From: Adhaeribacter arboris
GTDB taxonomy: Bacteria > Bacteroidota > Bacteroidia > Cytophagales > Hymenobacteraceae
NCBI RefSeq assembly: GCF_003023845.1
Contig: NZ_PYFT01000001.1
Location: forward strand, 6,820,001 to 6,884,000
Direction: 5' to 3'
DNA: 64,000 bases
The position numbers were made by a program, and so were the translations under genes. Each line of letters begins with the position of its first letter. Position 1 is the first letter of the stretch. Under the pieces are notes generated by a model, which was not told the DNA's origin, did not search any database, and saw only the letters and a program-made list of their open reading frames with translations. Shown here piece by piece: positions 9,176-17,100 of the stretch.

Positions 9176-9206
9176 AGAAGCGGAGAAGTTTATTCTCCGC
9201 TTCTTT
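9174..9206 (+). terminator. Rho-independent terminator of the pyruvyl transferase/FrhB operon
   Basis: A 14-bp perfect stem (AAAGAAGCGGAGAA and its complement) with a 5-base loop begins at the stop codon and runs into TTTATTT. It ends the two-gene plus-strand operon. Confidence 0.85.
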
Positions 9207-9412
9207 ATTTCTGACATATGCCTATTCAGGTTATAATTAATGTTTCTCATTAATAAATATAATAAGTAACATTTAGCCTTAATTTCTAATCAGGTAAAGC
9301 ATAGATAAGTGGTTTAGTTAGCCGAGTCTAAGTTTTTAAATACAAATTTGGTCAAACAGAAAGCAAGGGAAATTGTTATACATAAAATTTGTTTCCCATA
9401 TTGTTGAAATAG

Positions 9413-9445
9413 AAAAGCTCTTGCTAATGGTGGGAGCTTTTTATT
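9413..9445 (+). terminator. Orphan terminator-like hairpin
   Basis: AAAAGCTC at 9413-9420 pairs perfectly with GAGCTTTT at 9434-9441, followed by a T-rich run. No coding frame lies between the previous terminator (9206) and this hairpin. A further small stem (GGGAAA 9367-9372 with TTTCCC 9392-9397) precedes it. This may mark the 3' end of a small untranslated RNA, but no family is recognised. Confidence 0.4.
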
Positions 9446-9500
9446 TTCCGTTATAATTTATATAAAAACTCTTCTTAGATAATACTAGATTAAATATAAA

Positions 9501-9782
9501 AAGACGTATTCCTACGAATATTGCTTTTTTGTCTTTGGAGCCTTTTCAAGTCTCCAGTTGGCGATGCTATCTTATTTGAGAAGTACCCTGTTTGCCTCGT
9601 GGCCGGCGGGCCTCGTTTGGCTCTTCCGGGCGGGTAGGAACGTGCGCAGCACGCCCCTACACATCGGAATGCCTGCGGGACCGAAACCTTGGAAGGCCCT
9701 CCACAGCCAAACTGACGTCAATTGCTCGTAGTTGAAGCCTTACTGTAAACTTGCACCATAAACATATGAGTAAATACGTCCT
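9501..9782 (+). mobile_element. MITE-like non-autonomous element, copy 1
   Basis: About 280 bp bounded by inverted ends (AAGACGTATT at 9501 and AATACGTCC ending at 9781). The inner GC-rich segment 9590-9659 matches the reverse complement of 33989-34058 with only three differences in 70 bases. The flanking parts of the two copies also align, for example a segment reading CAGTTTGGCTGTGGAGG in reverse. No coding capacity. The ends of copy 2 are perfect 11-bp inverted repeats, supporting a transposable element moved by a transposase encoded elsewhere. Confidence 0.7.
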
Positions 9783-9814
9783 ATTTTTTCAAAATGGTAT
9801 AAATGTATTATTCA

Positions 9815-10015
9815 TTAAGAAGGAGAAGCTGAACCTTTAGCAAGAGCTTTATGAAATAGGCTCTTTACTTTCCAAACCCTAACTATCTTATCCTGAATGT
9901 AATCTTTTTCACCTCCATAAATCATTAATCTAAAAGTATTCTTTTTCGGTAAAAACTGGTTTATATAGTTAAACGAGTATATCAGTTGGTTTGGCTTGTA
10001 AGAAGTCAGGTTTGT
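9815..10015 (-). pseudogene. Unrecognised open frame without a proper start, possible gene fragment
   Basis: An open frame of about 66 codons on the minus strand has protein-like composition (LIYSFNYINQFLPKKNTF, then LMIYGGEKDYIQDKIVRVWK). It ends at TAA 9815-9817 and its upstream end meets a TAG at 10016-10018; no good start codon lies near the beginning. It lies directly beside the MITE copy. The YGG...VRVW pattern recalls the C-terminal part of some AAA-ATPase-family proteins, but the resemblance is weak. Could also be chance. Confidence 0.2.
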
Positions 10016-10086
10016 CTAATTTGGGGCATATAGGCGAAGGATTAGCCTGATTTTAGATAAAGAGTATATATAAATATATAAATCTA

Positions 10087-10263
10087 ATGGAAGCAAAATT
10101 TTACTCTAATTTAAAAGAAGAACAATACCAAACCTTATCGCAGCAATTAAGCGTTTTAGCCGAGAGTTTAACAAATAAGCAACCACTGCCAAATTTGCCG
10201 AATTCAAATGAGTTTAGCCAAATTTCCCGGGAAGTGCTGCAATTTTTAAAGCAGCTGGTTTAA
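10087..10263 (+). CDS. Small hypothetical protein (58 aa)
   Basis: ATG at 10087, stop at 10261-10263. The product is hydrophilic and helical-looking, rich in Gln, Leu and Glu (KEEQYQTLSQQLSVLAESL), with a proline-containing central turn and a terminal EVLQFLKQLV helix. Codon use resembles neighbouring genes. No family recognised and no clear Shine-Dalgarno sequence, which is usual in this phylum. Plausible but unproven small gene. Confidence 0.45.
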   Translation: MEAKFYSNLKEEQYQTLSQQLSVLAESLTNKQPLPNLPNSNEFSQISREVLQFLKQLV

Positions 10264-10414
10264 GAAACCCAGCTTTATCTATTTTTATTTAAGCGGAATA
10301 ATTTGTTTCTATTACTATCTAGGAATCAAAAATATTTCCCGAGTGTCAGAGCAGCAATAGCCTCCCCAATCGAATAATTTATTTTTCTAAATTTAAACGC
10401 TTAATTCCTCTTTT

Positions 10415-10525
10415 ATGAATCCGTTAGCTGTACTTGCAATCTCAATTGGTGGTTTTATCATTTCTACTACCTGGTTGCTGCTCGCTTTAAAGTACCAGAA
10501 AGTCGCCGAAAAAAGAAGCCACTAA
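10415..10525 (+). CDS. Small single-pass membrane peptide (36 aa)
   Basis: ATG at 10415, TAA at 10523-10525. It encodes one hydrophobic span (LAVLAISIGGFIISTTW, LLLALKY) followed by a basic tail ending EKRSH. The pattern fits a small inner-membrane peptide with its C-terminus in the cytoplasm. No family is recognised. Bases 10526-10894 after it show no gene. Confidence 0.35.
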   Translation: MNPLAVLAISIGGFIISTTWLLLALKYQKVAEKRSH

Positions 10526-10894
10526 AATCTGGGCTCTTAAAAGGGTTATCCCAACTCGAGTTTTTCCGGACATAATTTTTCTTTCTGTTCGCTAAACAAC
10601 TGATTGGTTCCTGGTTTTGGCAAGTCCTTGTTAAAAGCTTCATCATCCTACCGTATTGCCAGTGAATTTGAGTTATGATTATAGCTGTATTTTTCTAAAT
10701 TATTTTTTAGAAGAACATAATCATATAACAGGTGAAAGTACCTAGACCTCGTTTCTAATCCCTAATTCATAATTTTTTAATTTGCCGAAGCACTAGAAGC
10801 GGACATTTTCTTAAATTACGCGGATACTTAAATCTGTTGGAGGCAGATGGCAGAGCACCACTTATTTGCCTGCCTCTAACCGCAACCACTTGCC

Positions 10895-12868
10895 ATGCAG
10901 AAAGTTTCCCTATTCTTCTTCCGGACCGGCCTTTGGTCTGGCCCTTTTGCTGCTTGTTTGTTCAGTTTGTTTTTGCTGCCGGTACTTTTAAAGGCGGAAA
11001 ACGCTGTGCGTCCGGGGCAATTTACGGTAGAACCTCCCACCTTGCTGAATCTGGGGTTTGATTGGTCCATTATAGGCGATGATAACCGAAATGCCACGGT
11101 TCGGGTAACTTATCGAAAAACCGGCACCCATACCTGGTTAGAAGCACTGCCGCTGCTCCGGATAGGAGGGGAGCGCGTTATCCGGGAAACGGAATTCCTG
11201 GATTATACGGTACCCCACGGGTTTGCCGGTAGCATTCTGGATCTGGAACCCGGTACCGAATATGAATGCCGCTTCACCATGACCGACCCTGATGGTGTGC
11301 AAGGAGAAGCTACCCAAGTGGTAAAAGTAAGAACTCGGACCGAGCCCAAAGCGGCTACCAACGGACGATTATTGCACGTGTACCCCGTCGATTGGAAAGG
11401 TCCCAAACAAGAACCCTCTTTTATGGGATTGAAAGCTGCCTATTATGGTTCCGGCTTAGGCGACTGGTCGGTGGTGAGTGAACGCAAAGTGCAACCCGGC
11501 GATATTATTTTGGTGCACGCCGGCTTGTATAAAGCCGACCGGTTAAATTACGTGGAGCCGCATGGAATTCCGTTTGATGGAACCTACGTGTTAACCGCCA
11601 AAGGAACCGCCGATAAACCCATCGTCATACGGGGAGCGGGGGATGGGGCGGCTATTTTCGACGGAGCGGGCGCGCACCGCCTCTTCGACGTAATGGCCAC
11701 TGCTCACCATATTTTTGAAAATTTAACCATTCGGAATACCGACGTGGCGTTTGCCGCGGGCCAGAAAGAAGTACTGGGCGCTACCGATCTTACCGTGCGG
11801 AATTGCCGGATAGAAGACGTAGGGATTGCTCTCACCACCGAATATGCCGGTTCCAAAAACTTTTACATTGCCGATAATAGTATTCTGGGGCGCGACGATC
11901 GGCATTATTTGGTCGGTTGGGCCAATCCGGGTTTGTACGCTCCAACGCCGCTAAAAAGTTATTTTGCGATTAAAGTGTATGGTGCTGGTCACGTTATTTG
12001 CCACAACGCCGTTGCCTACTTCCACGATGCTATTACGGTTTCCACCTACGGTACGCCCGATCCGGTGCAAAAAGCCGTGGCCATTGATATTTACAATAAT
12101 GATATTCACCTGATGGTGGATGATTTTATTGAAGCCGACGGGGGAGTTCATAATATCCGGGTGATGCGCAACCGGGGAGTAAACGCGGCGCAATGCGGGC
12201 TAAGCGCCCAACCTATTTTTGGTGGCCCGGCTTATTTTATCCGGAATGTACTGTATCATATTCCTACGGGCTGTGCGCTTAAATTTATGTCCAAACCTGC
12301 CGGGCTGATTGTTTACCATAACACCTTCATTTCGGAAAATGTAAATCCCCAGACTTTCTCGAACGCCCATTTCCGGAATAATTTGTTTCTGGGAACCGAT
12401 GCGCCGCAAAGGCCGATTGTTATTTTCCCGAACGCAACGGCTTATTCTACTTCTGATTACAACGGCTACCGATCTAACCGTAACAGCCCCGACTCTTACC
12501 GCTGGGTGTCGCCCACGCAGGAACAACTCCGCAACTATACCCTGACCATAAAGGATGCCCAATCTTTTTCCAACCTTACCAGCCTAACCAAAGTGAGCGG
12601 TCTGGAAGCGCACGGCGTGGAACTGGATTATTCTATCTTTCAAAATTTAAGAATGCCCGATGCCACCAAACCACACGGTATTTACCACGCTACTGATTTT
12701 TCTTTTCAGCTTAAACCAAAAAGCAAAGCAGTGGACGCCGGTCTGAAACTACCGAATGTAAATACTAATTATAAAGGCAAAGCACCCGATTTAGGAGCGA
12801 TAGAGGTTGGCGAGCCCGCCCCGGTATACGGGCCCCGAAACAACCAGGACCACCCATTCTATCGCTAA
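10895..12868 (+). CDS. Secreted right-handed beta-helix protein with N-terminal FnIII-like domain
   Basis: A 657-residue exported protein. Residues 1-35 form a hydrophobic signal peptide ending near LLKAENA. Residues about 40-150 look like a fibronectin-III/purple-acid-phosphatase-N type domain (VRVTYRKTGTHTW, LEPGTEYECRFTM). From about residue 190 the protein has the repeating turns of a parallel beta-helix, with PGDIILVHAGLYKADR, GTADKPIVIRGAGDG, IFENLTIRNTD, NFYIADNSILGRD and VYHNTFISEN. The C-terminus (SKAVDAGLKL, KAPDLGAIEVGE) is like the choice-of-anchor Q type end. Many such proteins are polysaccharide lyases or surface glycan-binding proteins, but I see no assignable active site. Monocistronic; convergent with the dehydrogenase at 13093-14085. 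Confidence 0.85.
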   Translation: MQKVSLFFFRTGLWSGPFAACLFSLFLLPVLLKAENAVRPGQFTVEPPTLLNLGFDWSIIGDDNRNATVRVTYRKTGTHTWLEALPLLRIGGERVIRETEFLDYTVPHGFAGSILDLEPGTEYECRFTMTDPDGVQGEATQVVKVRTRTEPKAATNGRLLHVYPVDWKGPKQEPSFMGLKAAYYGSGLGDWSVVSERKVQPGDIILVHAGLYKADRLNYVEPHGIPFDGTYVLTAKGTADKPIVIRGAGDGAAIFDGAGAHRLFDVMATAHHIFENLTIRNTDVAFAAGQKEVLGATDLTVRNCRIEDVGIALTTEYAGSKNFYIADNSILGRDDRHYLVGWANPGLYAPTPLKSYFAIKVYGAGHVICHNAVAYFHDAITVSTYGTPDPVQKAVAIDIYNNDIHLMVDDFIEADGGVHNIRVMRNRGVNAAQCGLSAQPIFGGPAYFIRNVLYHIPTGCALKFMSKPAGLIVYHNTFISENVNPQTFSNAHFRNNLFLGTDAPQRPIVIFPNATAYSTSDYNGYRSNRNSPDSYRWVSPTQEQLRNYTLTIKDAQSFSNLTSLTKVSGLEAHGVELDYSIFQNLRMPDATKPHGIYHATDFSFQLKPKSKAVDAGLKLPNVNTNYKGKAPDLGAIEVGEPAPVYGPRNNQDHPFYR

Positions 12869-12892
12869 TACTAATTTGATTTGCGGGAATGC

Positions 12893-13075
12893 CTAATTAA
12901 ATTAAAAATTAGAAATTATGAATTAGAAATGAGAATTAAACCTTTTCTTCATTTGGTTGCTCATGAAGGCTTGTTTTAAATCTATTTTGGTCGAACACTT
13001 GTGCCTCTCCAAATTTCTTTTCTCACTGGAAACCTTATTTTTAATCCTAAATTTTTAATTTTTAATTAGATGCAG
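12893..13075. repeat. AT-rich inverted-repeat spacer between convergent genes
   Basis: Segments of the type AATTAAAAATTAGAAATTAT at about 12897 and its approximate reverse complement at about 13040-13070 flank a short centre. A related string, TAATCCCTAATTCATAATTT, occurs near 10760. These look like a degenerate dispersed intergenic repeat; boundaries are approximate. Confidence 0.35.
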
Positions 13076-13092
13076 CACTAAAGTTCTTTCGC

Positions 13093-14085
13093 TTAATTAA
13101 TAACGTTGCGTAAAGGTTTATTTTCCAGGATAAGACGACAAGCCTGAGCACTTCTTACTCTAATTTCGGCAAGTCCTTCTTCGGAGTAAAAGGCCGCATG
13201 TGGATTAAGAATCAACCTATGATGAGCCGGGTGTTGCGGATTCTGCCAAGCCTGAGTAAGAGCATTATTAAGAGGAGGTTCCTGTTCCAATACATCCAGG
13301 GCCACGCCGGCTAATTGGCCACTGGCTAAGGCCTCCGGAATTAGGCTGGTATCCACCACTGCTCCGCGGGCGGTATTGATCAGGTAAGAACCAGGCCGCA
13401 TATACGCCAACGTACGGTTATTAATTAAATGATGCGTTTCTTCGGTTAAAGGGCAGTGCAAACTTACTACTTGGGCGTTCTGCAGCAAATCGGGCAACGT
13501 TTCTGCCCGTTTAATACCCAGAGCTTTGTCGTAACCATCCGGTTTATAAGGATCATAAAAACGCACCTCCATGCCAAAACTCTTGGCGCGTAAGGCCAGA
13601 GCCGTACCAATTCGCCCCAGACCTACAATCCCCAAAGTACAAGTACGCAAGCGGGTGAGAGGCTGCACCTGGGTATAACTCCACTCCCCTAAGCCGGCAC
13701 GCAAGCGGGAATTTAAAAAATGCACTCCGCACATTAGCGAAAGCAACATGCCCATGGCCGTATCCGCCACATCTTCGGAACCGTAATCCGGAATGTTTAC
13801 CACCGGAATCCCGCGGGTACGGGCATACCGGTAATCTACATTGTCGATTCCAACCCCGGCCCGAACGATTAAACGGCAGTTTTTAAGCCGAGCAATGGTG
13901 TTTTTAGACATAGTGAGCAAATGATACAAAATAATTGCATCCGCTTCTTCCACTTTTCCTATTAAATCTTCTTCTGAAAATGCATTCAATGCCACAACAT
14001 CGGCCAGAGCATTTAAAATTTTAGTTTCTGTTTCCAGAGAATCGCTCAGAAAGTCAGTAATAACTACCCGGTATTTTTTGCTCAT
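13093..14085 (-). CDS. D-isomer-specific 2-hydroxyacid dehydrogenase, CtBP-like
   Basis: 330 residues. Two-domain NAD-dependent dehydrogenase: N-terminal catalytic half with LIVRAGVGIDNVD, then the Rossmann motif GIVGLGRIGTALALRA. The catalytic Arg is in NTARGAVVD, the Glu in LDVLEQEPPL and the His in LNPHAAFYSEE. The GVHFLNSRLR stretch and overall pattern are of the C-terminal-binding-protein-like subgroup rather than phosphoglycerate dehydrogenase. Substrate unknown. It is transcribed away from the terminator at 14597-14646 and stands alone. Confidence 0.88.
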   Translation of the reverse strand: MSKKYRVVITDFLSDSLETETKILNALADVVALNAFSEEDLIGKVEEADAIILYHLLTMSKNTIARLKNCRLIVRAGVGIDNVDYRYARTRGIPVVNIPDYGSEDVADTAMGMLLSLMCGVHFLNSRLRAGLGEWSYTQVQPLTRLRTCTLGIVGLGRIGTALALRAKSFGMEVRFYDPYKPDGYDKALGIKRAETLPDLLQNAQVVSLHCPLTEETHHLINNRTLAYMRPGSYLINTARGAVVDTSLIPEALASGQLAGVALDVLEQEPPLNNALTQAWQNPQHPAHHRLILNPHAAFYSEEGLAEIRVRSAQACRLILENKPLRNVIN

Positions 14086-14596
14086 TAAAAGAAAGACTTG
14101 GTAAAGAATGACTGGAAAGAGCTTTTAATTTAGAAAGATATAAGATAACCTTTTTCCAAAATATACAATTATTTATACTGGTTCTCTTTTATTAGCTTCC
14201 ATAGAGTTAAACAAACCCGTTAGTTTTGCAAACAGTATTGCCCGAAACCCAGGTTCCTGTACTACATCACCCTCCTTCCTGTCCTCCTGAAAGGATCTAA
14301 CTGGATAAGAGCAACTGCCAGAGCACTAGCAATAAAGTATTTTATTCCTTCTGGGAGGTAATAACCAGTTTTAGTTCGCTGCTGTTCTTCTTTTGTGCCG
14401 GTTAGTTCCTTCCAGGATGACTAGAAAGAAATTGCAGGGCTCGTTTCGGACAATACTGTTTGCAAAACCTACCGAGTGTAATCCTTCAACCTTATGGTAG
14501 CTAGTTCATGTTATTTGGTATTAATTCTTTCCTGAGGATTAACGGCGAAATACTTGGTTGGTGTTTAGTTTAAAATTATTAAGGTGGCAAAAACTT
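14086..14596. other. Intergenic region, no gene seen
   Basis: Leader and upstream region of the CtBP-like dehydrogenase. No open frame of convincing composition and no repeat recognised. Confidence 0.4.
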
Positions 14597-14646
14597 AAAA
14601 GCAAAAAGCTACCCCGTTGCATGCAGCGGGGTAGCTTTTTGCTTTT
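14597..14646 (-). terminator. Strong 20-bp-stem terminator
   Basis: Arms at 14597-14616 and 14627-14646 are perfectly complementary (core AAGCTACCCCG) and end in runs of A/T on both sides, so it could work in both directions. It lies 13 bases beyond the stop of the minus-strand gene 14660-15037. Confidence 0.85.
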
Positions 14647-14659
14647 TTGAAAAAAGATA

Positions 14660-15037
14660 TTAATTCATTTTTTCGGTAATGTATAGAATCAATTTATCAT
14701 CGGCCATTTGGTGGGACGTGCTTTCGTTGGCGACGGTGTTTTTAAACTGGGCCGTATTGGCTAAAAAGTGAATAAATTGCTCCTGCGTAATACCGGTACC
14801 CGTAACATGTATTTCTTCGGCATTGGGCATGTGCGTAGTTATTTCTTTAAAAAATTTCTGCTGCAGCGATTGCTCGGCATTGTTGCTTGCATTTTCGTTG
14901 GAGTTGCTGCCTTGGCCCGTGTTTTTAGCCTCGCCCAGAATAACAAAGTCTCCCGTATCCACCGGATCTCTACCTACTATGGTGGCATGGGTAGAATCGA
15001 GCCACACGCCGAATTGTTTTTTGTTTTTTCCTGACAT
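14660..15037 (-). CDS. Small conserved-looking protein, possibly eRF1-like fold
   Basis: 125 residues, hydrophilic, no signal peptide. It starts KKQFGVWLDSTHATIVGR, has an Asn/Ser/Gln-rich linker at about 40-60, then FFKEITTHMPNAEEIHVTG and a C-terminal ADDKLILYITEKM. The order VWLD...A..IV / EEIHVTGTG / ADDKLI parallels small bacterial proteins annotated as translational-machinery or eRF1-domain-like (VWLDHREARI ... ILVTGPG ... TDGQLV). That link is my inference from pattern only. Single gene with its own terminator. Confidence 0.6.
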   Translation of the reverse strand: MSGKNKKQFGVWLDSTHATIVGRDPVDTGDFVILGEAKNTGQGSNSNENASNNAEQSLQQKFFKEITTHMPNAEEIHVTGTGITQEQFIHFLANTAQFKNTVANESTSHQMADDKLILYITEKMN

Positions 15038-15195
15038 TTATTTTTGGTGTAAGTATTATAACTGTAACGTTGAAACAGCGGAAACAACCGGAATGTAAGG
15101 TTTTATTTATAATAACTGAAATAAGCTCAGAGGATGAGGTAAGTAATAAAACAAATTAGAAGATAAAACAATGAGAAAAGGATGAGGTACTTTAA

Positions 15196-15229
15196 GTTCC
15201 CCTCCTGTTTTAAGAGGGGCAGGGGTGGT
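15196..15229. repeat. Palindromic dispersed repeat unit, CCCCTC-GAGGGG type
   Basis: A hairpin-forming string (CCCCTCCTGTTTTAAGAGGGG) is followed by CAGGGGTGG. It has the same layout as the two units inside hsdR at 22487-22647: a C-run/G-run hairpin followed by a second G-run. It lies in the leader region of the hsd operon. Just after it, AAATTACTCTT occurs twice within about 26 bases. Confidence 0.5.
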
Positions 15230-15429
15230 AAAATTACTCTTAGTTAAATTACTCTTGGCTTATGTTCCGGTACTTCCCCCAATAATTAGTTTTAAGCTTC
15301 TATTTTGTTACATATATCTTATTTGTAAGCCACAACATAATTTATGTTAAGCCATACTGGTAGATAAAATTTGTCAAAAACCTACTAAAAATACCCATTT
15401 TTAAGTATAGCTGCTTATGGTAAAAAAGG

Positions 15430-15437
15430 TATATTTG
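15430..15437 (+). promoter_or_regulatory. Possible Bacteroidota -7 element for hsdM
   Basis: TATATTTG fits the TAnnTTTG -7 consensus of Bacteroidota sigma factor promoters and lies 17 bases before the hsdM ATG. That would give a very short leader. No convincing -33 TTTG/TTG partner was found, so confidence is low. Apart from the repeat at 15196-15229, the rest of 15038-15454 shows nothing recognisable. Confidence 0.25.
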
Positions 15438-15454
15438 GAGATAAACTTTTCCGA

Positions 15455-17074
15455 ATGGCCAAACAGAATACCGCTACTACTACCAAACCCAAAGCCGACA
15501 TAGATTTTGAAAATGAGTTGTGGAACGCCGCCAACGAGCTGCGCGGGGCCGTAGCCGAAAACCAGTATAAAGATTACGTCCTGTCCCTGCTGTTCGGGAA
15601 GCATTTATCCGAACGCTACGAAATCCGGAAAACAGAAATACAAATCTCCTTTCAGGACCCCGAAAGCGACTATTACAACATAGACGCCCAAGAACAAAGC
15701 TACGTGCTGGACGATGAACTGGAATACCAGGTAAAAAATGTGTACCGGTTGCCCTACGAAGCTACCTGGACCTACCTGCGCGAAAACGCCGAACAGGACG
15801 ATATAAAAGTAAAGGTAGATAAAGCCTTTGTCACCATCAACGACATCCTGAGCGCCCGTAACCCCGATTTTGCCGGCGTGCTGGAACCTATTTTTGTCAA
15901 AAGCCAGTTAACGCCTACCCAGGTGGCAGGCCTGATTAATTTGTTTTCGCAGGATAAGTTCTCAGAGGTAAACAACCCCGAAAGCGATATTTACGGCCGG
16001 GTGTACGAATATTACATTGGCAAATTTGCCATGGCCGAAGGCTCCGGTGCCGGGCAGTTTTTTACGCCGGGCTCGGTGGTGCGCCTGCTCGTTGAAATGA
16101 TTGAACCCCTGCGCGGCCGCATCCTGGATTTGGCTTGCGGCAGCGGCGGTATGTTTGTACAAAGCTTAAAATTCGGGCTGGCTCACGGCGGTAATAAAAA
16201 CGATATTTCTATTTACGGCCAGGAACGCTACGAAGGCACCCTGCGCCTCTGCAAAATGAACTTGCTTTTGCGCAACCTCTCCTTTGAGGTAAAGCTCGGC
16301 GACTCGCTCTTGAACGACAGGTTCCCCGACCTGAAGGCCGATTACGCCCTCATGAACCCGCCGTTTAATATTTCTAACTGGCACCCCGAACTGCTGCCCG
16401 AAAACGACCCGCGTTTGTTTGGAGCCAAAGAACTGTTTACCACCCCCGGCAATGCCAACTACATGTGGTTCCAGACCATCTGGCACCATTTAAGCCCACG
16501 CGGTACAGGTGGTGTGGTAATGGCCAACGGTGCCATGACCTCCGGTAGTGCCGGCGAAAAAAACGTGCGCGAATACATGCTCCGCCACCACATGGTAGAT
16601 TGCATTGTGCAAATGCCCGATAAATTATTCCTGACCACCGGCATACCCGCCTGCCTGTTTATATTAAGCAAAAACCGCGACGGCCGCGACGGCGAACACC
16701 GCCAACGCCAGCAGGAAGTATTGTTTATAGATGCCCGCAAACTGGGCCAGATGGCCAGCCGCCGCCTGCGCGTCTTCCACGACGAAGATATTTCCAAAGT
16801 AGCCGATACCTACCACCAGTGGCGCAACCGGGACGGCAACTATACAGATATAGATGGCTTCTGCAAAGCCGCTACCCTCCCGGAAATAGAAGCCAATAAT
16901 TTTGTGCTTTCGCCAGGCCGTTACGTGGGTTCCGAAGCCGAAGAAACCGATGGCGTTCCTTTTGAAGAAAAGATGCAGTTGTTAACAGCGGAGTTAATAG
17001 CTCAATTTGAGGAAGGCGCAGCTTTGGAGAAGATGATACGAAAAAATCTGCAAGAGATTGGGTTTGGGGCTTAA
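15455..17074 (+). CDS. hsdM: Type I restriction-modification DNA methyltransferase subunit
   Basis: 539 residues. An N-terminal helical HsdM_N domain (ENELWNAANELRGAVAENQY, VLSLLFGKHLSERYE) is followed by the N6-adenine methyltransferase domain. GAGQFFTPGSVVRLLVEM and the AdoMet-binding DLACGSGGMF (D225-F234) precede the catalytic NPPF (N301-F304). The C-terminal YVGSEAEETDGVPFEEKM is typical of HsdM. It methylates adenine in the site specified by HsdS and forms the M2S1 core with it. Codons are GC-rich like hsdR and unlike the two genes that follow. Only 26 bases separate it from the GHKL gene. Confidence 0.95.
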   Translation: MAKQNTATTTKPKADIDFENELWNAANELRGAVAENQYKDYVLSLLFGKHLSERYEIRKTEIQISFQDPESDYYNIDAQEQSYVLDDELEYQVKNVYRLPYEATWTYLRENAEQDDIKVKVDKAFVTINDILSARNPDFAGVLEPIFVKSQLTPTQVAGLINLFSQDKFSEVNNPESDIYGRVYEYYIGKFAMAEGSGAGQFFTPGSVVRLLVEMIEPLRGRILDLACGSGGMFVQSLKFGLAHGGNKNDISIYGQERYEGTLRLCKMNLLLRNLSFEVKLGDSLLNDRFPDLKADYALMNPPFNISNWHPELLPENDPRLFGAKELFTTPGNANYMWFQTIWHHLSPRGTGGVVMANGAMTSGSAGEKNVREYMLRHHMVDCIVQMPDKLFLTTGIPACLFILSKNRDGRDGEHRQRQQEVLFIDARKLGQMASRRLRVFHDEDISKVADTYHQWRNRDGNYTDIDGFCKAATLPEIEANNFVLSPGRYVGSEAEETDGVPFEEKMQLLTAELIAQFEEGAALEKMIRKNLQEIGFGA

Positions 17075-17100
17075 TACAGAATAGAGTAAACATTTAGATT

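Noticed and set aside
12200-12562. Minus-strand frame of 120 codons within the beta-helix gene
   Set aside because: Antisense shadow; the plus frame has repeated beta-helix motifs throughout.
13093-14085. Phosphoglycerate dehydrogenase (serA)
   Set aside because: No ACT domain and the sequence pattern is closer to CtBP-like dehydrogenases; no serine-pathway neighbours.
15962-16797. Several minus-strand open frames inside hsdM
   Set aside because: Shadows of the GC-rich hsdM gene; no family, and the plus frame has all methyltransferase motifs.
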